DNA of 64,000 bases from contig SADC01001299.1 of the NCBI GenBank assembly GCA_004194705.1, forward strand, positions 124,001-188,000, written 5' to 3'. How positions within the stretch are numbered: the stretch's first letter is position 1; each line of letters begins with the position of its first letter. A program made the position numbers and the translations under genes. Shown here one piece after another: positions 56,807-64,000 of this stretch. Source of the stretch: Ditylenchus dipsaci (Eukaryota > Nematoda > Chromadorea > Rhabditida > Anguinidae). The notes below the pieces were generated by a model. That model saw only the letters and a program-made list of their open reading frames with translations. It had not been told where the DNA came from and did not search any database.

Positions 56807-59044
56807 CGCTTATTCCGAAGTCTTTTAAACAGTTATGAAATTATTTACCCAGAGAATAGGTATACCGGATATGAAGAAGTTAGCCTTTCCCTTGCAGTGA
56901 CATCTTGTTGTTTGGGTTGTCATTAATGTTACTTATTCAATATTCTTCAATATTAAAAATTGGTTCTCGTTTGGCGTTCAATAAATATGCCAGGTAAAAT
57001 ATTGAAAAAAAATGCAGTACTGAGTTTAAATACCTGAATTCCCATGGTAAAGTTACTGGGTTTTTGGTGTTTTGGGTCAAATTGGTTTGGCTCAAAATTT
57101 TCAAAATTTGCTTGCTGTCTTGCGAGTGCTTGCCCTAGTTCTGTTGCATTTTTCCTGCTGATCATTTTAGTATATTACGGACCAAAAATTCTTTTTAATA
57201 TCGACAGGAAAAAAGCCAAACCATGTGTCCTTCAAATATCGATATCAGAAATTCCCTTTTTTAAATTGGCACCCTTTTATTTCGCGGTAATTCTACCGAT
57301 GGAAAGTAAACCAAGACCACTTATAGAACCGAAATTTAACGCTCTTTCACATGGTTAAAGGTTTTATTTATTATTATTTATTTCTGAAGTAGGTTTTTGA
57401 GCTATAACTCGTAAAAAGTTCGATTTTCACAAGTCGGGATTTCTCGAATTGGGAATGTTTTTATTTGAGATTTCAAACCTATACAAGCTTGTGATATGTC
57501 ATTTGAAAGCCCTTTAAATGGGCTTTATAAAGTTTAAAAATGGCAAGGTAGTGTTTACAAAAATTAGGAGTTATGGACTCTTGAATATTAAAGAAGTATC
57601 CATAAACGACAATTTTCAGAAATCGCGTTTTTGAACACCTTGTTCTGACTGAAAATGAAAGTGTGAAAAATAAATCGGATTCTTCATTAAATTCTGCACC
57701 AAAATGAGCCGGTCTCATCGTGCGGCCTTCACGTGTTAAGTTTGCTAACACTGACTTTACCAGCACACTTTTTAAATCCCCTTAAACAGCTAATGAAAAA
57801 TATGTCAAAGTCAAAAAAGCTTTTTTATAAGATTTTTCGAATGGTACACCGTAATGTTTCTAATAGAAGCCCCCTTTCCGATAAAAGTCTGTACCCACAA
57901 ACCACCAACCACCCCCCCCCCTATTTTTTATAAAGATTTCAATGAATTAAGATTTCAATATGATCAAGTCAGTTATGGTGATCAATGTGATGACAACCAC
58001 CTGCATCAACATAATCTCTCATTAACCTATTCATTTAAGTTATCGAAAGTACCATAATCACCATAATCAACATAAAAATTTTAAATAAAAATTTTAAAAA
58101 TTATGGTCAAAAATCGGTCCCCAAGCCCAATTTAAGGCAGCATACCCGTCGACAACGCCCTATCTAACATTGAAAGCTTTAAAAATACGACTCTTTGACA
58201 TTATCGTTTTAGATCTGGATGAGAATAAAGCTAATTTGCCGACTTGTTTATAGAATTTTCTAAACTCCCAAGACATTTTCCTTAAGTATGCCAGAGTCTA
58301 AAAATCGATATTTTATTTTAAAAAAGAGAACGCGTCTGAGATTTGTTGAGTATTGTTAAGTATTATATTTTAAAAAAACTTTTAAAAACAACTGATAACT
58401 AAAATGGACCCTACTATAGAATACCCCCCAATTTTTCCTTCTAAAAGTTAAGTAAAGACTACCCAAATTTATGACCCAGACCCGGAAAATATTCGTAAAC
58501 TCTTCATTAGTCACAACATCCGTACGCTGGACTACCCCCAAGCCTAAGGGCTAAGACTAAACTTGTTGTTTGCAAGATTTTTACGATAATTTGAAAAGGC
58601 TGATTTTGGGGTGGGGGGGTGGGTTGCGTATTCTATATTAGCGCCCTAAAATGACATAAATTATGTCATTAATAGAAAGAAATTATTATTTCCAAACTGC
58701 TCCTAATTTTTTATTTAATATCGGAAAAGACGATTACTCACTTTTACCAACTGAAATGACTTAAATTGCTTTTATTCTTATTTTTCATAAGTAGCTTCTT
58801 TAGTTGCGATAAAATGATAAGAGCAACGATGAGTTCTAAAAAGCAATTTATTGATATACTTTCGTGTATTCAATTTTTTTAGTATTGTAATTTTTAATTT
58901 TATTTCAAAATCTTAAATAAAATTAGCAAAATAACATACTTCATCTTAGATATAAATGTAACGAAAACAAATTCAAATGTGGCCTGTGTTATTACTACGC
59001 TTAAAGTTTAAAAAAAATCGGAAAAAAGTTTAGGTTAGAATCTG
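56807..59044. other. AT-rich stretch without identified genes
   Basis: No exon with family or splice support and no clear hairpin element was found. A polyC tract with CACCAACCACCCCCCCCC is at about 57903-57922 and a GGTGATCAATGTGATGACAA patch follows. Frames at 57044-57358 and 57479-57766 are unsupported. Confidence 0.5.
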
Positions 59045-62000
59045 ATGAAAGTATTGACTCAAAATTTTTTATTGTTGCTTCCTTTTCTAAATTTAATTTG
59101 TGCTCAGAACAAAATAACAAAGAATTCAATCAATGATTTGCCAGGACTTAACTTTGATTATACTGCAAACAGTATTCTGGATATCTGAAGCTTTCTTCTG
59201 GAAGCAATCTTTTTTATTGGTAATGTTTTGTGTCGCGCAAAAACCTAATTTTTGTATTTTTTTTCTAGCTGTTAGAGGCTCAATCAGACGCTCCATCTAA
59301 ACTACCTTTAATTTTGTGGTAATAAAATTTTCAAGGAAAGAAAGAGGCTGTTGTTATCCTTATTAATTAGCCCCTCCCAACAATTAGTTTCTTTCGACTT
59401 TAGAAGCCCATATCTCAGCCCAGATAGAATATTTTGCGAAATCTGTTTATGCGTTTTATTAACTCCCACAAGCTCTATCAATTATGCTTTTTAGATTTTG
59501 AATTTTCACCAAAAAATATCGAGATTGGCCTCAAATTTTCCTGATTTTTCAAAGGTTAAATATAACAACAGTACACAACTGTAAAATTTCTCGTATGATA
59601 TACAAGAAATTTACAATTAACAATCATACAGCTATTGACAAAAGTCCTGAATCTCGACTGGAATCCCTGACGTGGATCCGAAGGGGGGGGGGGGGTAGGG
59701 GGAGATGTGTATATCGAAGTAGCTCCTTCTTCAGTCAAGAAGCATGCTCATGCGTTACCCCGTAAATAAAGGCGGCGACCACCAATTTTCCCTGATTTCG
59801 CATCAAGCATTTGATGATAAACTTATACTGCTTTTTGAAAGTAATAAGAAAAATTCACAAAGCTAGTAAAAACGCATATAAATTTTTTGAGCAGGATAAG
59901 TATTCTTGGTCGCCGATTTTGTGTAAAGCAAACTTTATTTCCATCCCTGCAATAATTTAATACAGGGTAAATGGCCAACCTTCATGCTCTGCACTTCAAG
60001 CACTTACTTCCATAGGCCCATTTTTAGTCAATCCAGACGGCAAAACAGCCTTCGAAAATGTATATGCGTGGAATAAAGTAACCTTGAAAAAATACAAAAG
60101 AAATTTTACAAAAAAAATATTTTAGGTTGCCAATCTTTTGTTTATAGACAGCATACCAGAAGTTGGTTTCTCGTACAGAGATTCCAGCTCGCAAGCAGCA
60201 AAAATCACTGATGATAGCGTAAAAAATATTTGACAATCAGCAAAATTCTGTTTGGGAAATGATTTTAGATAGCCAATGATGCTGTGGAAGCTCTTCAAAA
60301 GTTTGTGCAAGCTTTTCCTGAATATAAAGTCAGGGATCTATACCTGGCTGGAGTGTCTAATGCGGGCGTCTATATCCATTGATGGCAAAAGATAATTGAA
60401 GTAACTAACAATGATGTATGTGAAAAACATTGCACCTAGATGATTGTAAACGCTGTATATTTAGCCATCCAAAATGTTGCTTAAGCTAGTGGGAATTGCA
60501 ATCGGCAATGGATTCCTTTCAGCAAAGAGAATGTTAATTCTATGGTCAAGCTAGCATTCTATCGTGGAATTATAGACAAATTGTAATTTTTTTAAGAATT
60601 AAGCTATAATTCGAGATAAGTCTATTCGGTGCTACTGCAATATACCCCCCCCCTCCAAACGCTACTGGAATATACCTCCCCCAATAATTTTTAGGCTTGG
60701 CAATTAGGCTTAGCCCTTAGGATTGGGCTTCGGGACTTAGGCATAAGGGTCAGGACAACCCATACTGATTTTAGCATTTTCAAAAAAAATGTGGTTTCAG
60801 GTACTAAAAAATGTGGTTTCAGCCCCCTAAATGATTGAGGGGGGGGGGGTATGTTCCAGTAGCGTCGTATTTTGATCAAATCTTGGCAATACAAAAAATA
60901 GAGTCGAAATTTTTATAATTGTAGAGACATGGATTTCTACCAGAGACAATGTTGCCACAGCCAGGAGAATTGTGACTTTTCGCAAATATGTTAGCTTTGA
61001 TGCCTCAAATTTTACCTATTCTCCAATATTTAATGAAGATTCCTCGCATGATGTGTGCTCTAAGCAAACTTCAGAGCTGATCCAACTGATTTCTGCTGGA
61101 ATACCTAGGTATTATCAAGTTCGATCTATAAATAAAAATAATGAAACATAATTAATGCACATTGCTCAGATACAACTACGAAAGCCACATCAGGATTGCT
61201 ATACCAATAACTATGACTTTACACCCACTCAACAGTTCCTTCAAACTATCAGCTTCAGAAGAGCTTTAGACAATGCAAAAGCAAAATCAGTCTTGATTAC
61301 AGACGGTCAAAGCAGATTTGTGGATCAAGGAGTATATTTGTTTGACTAAGCTTAATCTATATGTTGATACTGTTTTTCAGAGTCTGATCAATGCTAGATC
61401 TACTGATCAGTTTGGAGGCTACAGATGCCTCCAAAATTTAGCAGACATTTATTTCAACAGTCGGCAGTGCGGAAATCACTCAAAATTCCAGATATGTTTA
61501 ACAACAAGGAAATCAGTTTATGCAAGTTGGTTGAGAATTCAATCATAATTTGCTGTTTTCTTCACAAGATATATTTTTAGAGATTCTGCCAGTGTAAACT
61601 ATGTTTTGAGCCATGATGAAATGGGAGTAGCATTTCAACAATTGGTTGAAACAAGTAAAATTTTGAATATTGAAAGACCTTGGTTTCACGCACACGAGCA
61701 TGTTTAAAATTCGAATTGGCGAAGTCAGTTTCCCTTTCGGTCTACTCTAAGAGTACTGTCTGCGCCAATTCAATTTTAGACATGCTGCTGTGCGTGACAA
61801 CCATGGTTCTTCAAGTATCTGTTTTTACTGTTCAGACTGTTTACCGTATTTACCGTGAAACTTTTAACACAAGAGCATGCTCCAATAGAAAAACAGAGAT
61901 CGAGGCAAAAGTATGAGGGTATGCATGTTATAGAGTCAAAAAAAAGATTCGGGTCGAAAAATAAAAAGCCGTGTTTTTCTATTAGAAGTATGGCCCTATC

Positions 62001-64000
62001 CCTCAATGGGGGGTTTTTTCGCCTTGGTCTCCATTGTTATTTTTGTGATTTTTCAGATACGCTTGCCTAACCTTGCCTAAGCCTAAAATCATAAAAAAAC
62101 AAAACAGGGGAGGGGGACCAAGGCCTCATTTAGGGATAGGGCCAGCAGTTTTATGGTACGTAGCATCTAAGGACTCTGCCATTATTGCTGAACTTCAGCC
62201 TCAAAAATTTTTTTCAGACTATCCACTGAAAGTTTTGCTGTTCAATGGAGACACAGATGAGCGAAACTCTTTTCTGGCAGCATCCACTTTGTTCGCTCAC
62301 TTAACCTTCAGCAACCTATAAGCAATGAAAGACCTGTTTGGAAATTTCAAAAGATGATTTCTTGGCAATGACTGCTGGTTTTACGAGACTTTCCAGAACA
62401 ATAGCTTTCAACTCGTCTTTTGACTATTGCGGTAAGCTTATTGAGTCAGTTACGGATTCAAGTAATAGCACTTCTGAAAAAGCCTTAAAATTGACAAAAA
62501 TAAGTTTTCCTAGTTTGGAGGAGACTATTTTACCTACCGCATTTCCTCTAATAAGCGCCCACCTCTAATTTTGAGAGCCTATATCTCAGTCCACAGCAAA
62601 TATTTAGCGAATCTGTTTTTTGCGTTTTCTCGACTCCCACGAGCACTACTGACTTCGCGTTTAGATTTTTGTTGAGCACTCAAATTTTCCAGATCGACTC
62701 CAAAATTTTCAGATATTTGGGGGTTCGAACAAAAGCGCCCATGGCTCTTATTAGAGGAATACGGTACATTAAAGTCAAAATAACTTCCTGTACACTGGTC
62801 GTCTTTTTCTAAACATCATTTTACTAAATTATTAGCTCACAAGGAACCGCCCAAACTGTAAAATGTTAAGCTCTGAAATTTCTATGCACTTTAGCATTTT
62901 CATTATTTTTCGATGCAGTGTATAAGAAAATAATGCACAAAAGATCGACTCGAAAATTTCAATTTTGTACAGTCGACTCACGATTTAAGGACACCCCAAA
63001 GTTCGTTCTCCAGCTGGGTCCGACACTTTTTTAGCTCGATTTTCGAAGCTTTTTTTAAATTCTGTTTTGACAGTCTGGTCGCAAATATCGCAAGGATGTC
63101 GATTTCGCCGATCGTTTTCAAAATCCAGAAACTTTTTCTTCTAAAAAAGCAAAACCTCGATTAAGGACAGGCTTTTTCTAAAATCCCTGTCCTTAAATCG
63201 AGGGTTTGCTTTTTTAGAAGAAAAGTTTTTGGATTTTTAAAAACGATCGGCAAAATCGACATCCCTGCTATATTTGCGACCAGACTGTCAAAACAGAATT
63301 TTAAAAAGCTTCGAAAATCGAGCTAAAAAAGTGTCGGACCCAGCTGGGGAACGAACTTTTGGGGGTGTCCTTAAATCGAGAGTCGACTGTAAAAGAAATC
63401 AACTTGGGGGACCAAAGCATCCAAAAATTAAAATTTTTTGGTCGATCCTAGGAATGGCTATATGAATGATTTTTGTATTCAGCGCATCGAAAACATAAAA
63501 AAATGCTAAATTTTGCATAGAAATTTCGAGGGTTACCATTTTACAGTTTAGGCGGTTCCTTGTAAGTCATTTATCAACCTTTACTTTAAGGGCGGTGATC
63601 ACGACGCTTACTCAGCTGTCCTGGGCCCGCTCTTCAAATGATAGCAAACTTTTTGACTCCAGTACGAACTATAGCAACCTCTGTCTTTTTCACCCACTTC
63701 TTCGGTCCAAAAACTAAGTTTCTTTGCCATTGGCAACAAGTCGTAAGTTATTTTTTTTTGCTATTTTTTCAATATGATTTTTTTAAGTCACAGAAACAAG
63801 CTGATAGGATCAACAGTCTTCCGGGATTGACATTTGATATCAAGTTCGAGCAATATTCTGGGTATCTGCAAGCTCAAAAGGCAATTATTTGCATTATTGG
63901 TAGATTTTTCTAGTTATCAAGTTTTAAATTAGCTGATTTTTTTGTAGGCTGGTGAATCGCAGGAAAACCAGAAACAGATCCGCTAATACTTTGGTAAGAC
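59045..64000 (+). CDS. Serine carboxypeptidase with tandem S10 domains (3' part beyond window)
   Basis: A secreted or lysosomal peptidase S10 removing C-terminal residues. Exon 1 (59045-59219) has a signal peptide ([13 protein letters not shown]), the entry motif [11 protein letters not shown] and YSGYL in a shifted frame. Next come [10 protein letters not shown] (59270-59320), [20 protein letters not shown] (59966-60077), [12 protein letters not shown] (60126-60218), [20 protein letters not shown] with the nucleophile motif GVSNAG (from 60269), [11 protein letters not shown] (about 60490), [12 protein letters not shown] (about 61196), [33 protein letters not shown] with the catalytic Asp (about 62233), [15 protein letters not shown] (62366-62410), then [18 protein letters not shown] with the catalytic His (63591 on). 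A second domain begins at 63794: [27 protein letters not shown], then LVNRRKTR at 63948. At least eight one-base deletions break the frame. Two hairpin elements (62537, 62970) lie in the intron before the His exon. Confidence 0.88.
59340..59560. repeat. Degraded CCGTATTT-type copy in a carboxypeptidase intron
   Basis: Interior words of the family are present (GCCCATATCTCAGCCCAGAT, AACTCCCACAAGCTCTATCA, TTCACCAAAAAATATCGAGA) but the terminal CCGTATTT/AAATACGG are lost. Confidence 0.45.
61990..62150. repeat. GGGGACCAAGGC-family hairpin in a carboxypeptidase intron
   Basis: Ends TGGCCCTATCCCTC / GGGATAGGGCCA, then TTCGCCTTGGTCTCCATTG / GGGGGACCAAGGCC; the inner stem has ACGCTTGCCTAACCTTGCC and GATTTTTCAG. 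Confidence 0.6.
62537..62764. repeat. CCGTATTT-family element, TA target (word CTAATAAGCGCCC)
   Basis: Ends CCGCATTTCCTCTAATAAGC and CTTATTAGAGGAATACGG with TA on both sides. Interior GTTGAGCACTCAAATTTTCC and TTTGGGGGTTCGAA match the 1293 copy closely. It lies between the TRTIAF exon and the catalytic-His exon of the carboxypeptidase. Confidence 0.78.
62970..63389. repeat. Pogo-like hairpin element, TA target (copy word CACGATTTAAGGACACC)
   Basis: It starts CAGTCGACTCACGATTTAAG after TA (62968-62969) and ends CTTAAATCGAGAGTCGACTG before TA (63390-63391). Arms carry the common core (GGTCCGACACTTTTTTAGCT, GTTTTGACAGTCTGGTCGCA, GATTTCGCCGATCG and complements) and an inner stem GTCCTTAAATCGAGGGTTTG. 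Confidence 0.85.

Noticed and set aside
1..64000. CRISPR arrays, bacterial operons or promoters
   Set aside because: Short repeats here are inverted and word-like, not spaced arrays; all genes are spliced eukaryotic genes.

Overview
The window looks like a repeat-choked, AT-rich animal nuclear chromosome, most likely from a nematode or a close relative. Evidence: genes split into many exons of about 25-300 bp by introns that start at about 42-55 bp; GT-AG boundaries with one clear GC-AG intron; AATAAA polyadenylation signals; two nematode-style seven-transmembrane receptor genes (one Srsx-like, one Sra/Srab/Sre-like); and a serine carboxypeptidase with tandem S10 domains, an arrangement I know from nematodes. 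No prokaryotic features, rRNA genes or CRISPR arrays are visible. The species cannot be named from this sequence.

Layout. 1-386: internal exon(s) of an unidentified plus-strand gene. 400-5900: hairpin transposable elements only. 5947-16639: the gene for Integrator complex subunit 2 (INTS2), about 25 exons, its larger introns filled with SINEs and hairpin elements. 16640-18700: repeats. 18748-22263: Srsx-like GPCR gene. 22264-25750: repeats. 25751-34554: a second chemoreceptor-like GPCR whose last intron holds a complete Ty3/gypsy LTR retrotransposon (28554-34172, antisense, 5-bp target duplication), itself carrying a pogo-like insertion. 34555-39700: repeats. 40784-41331: small protein with two ubiquitin-like folds. 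44059-49343: multi-exon coiled-coil plus Ser-rich protein of unknown family. 50223-50763: probable minus-strand membrane-protein gene. 50764-59000: repeats with at most isolated exons. 59045 to the window end: S10 serine carboxypeptidase with one full catalytic domain and the start of a second.

The genes are unrelated; no operon or pathway is visible. What links the window is its mobile DNA: terminal-inverted-repeat elements without coding capacity, nearly all long hairpins. Target duplications sort several into hAT (8 bp), pogo/Tc1-mariner (TA), TTAA-target and 8-bp GGG-ended groups. Their stems are built from short words that differ from copy to copy yet stay paired within a copy, which is the most unusual structural feature here.

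A technical point affects every gene call. About twenty reading-frame breaks were found in otherwise well-spliced exons, and all go the same way: one base is missing, nearly always from a homopolymer run. This looks like uncorrected long-read deletion error, not pseudogenes. Exon coordinates are therefore given as spans across these breaks.
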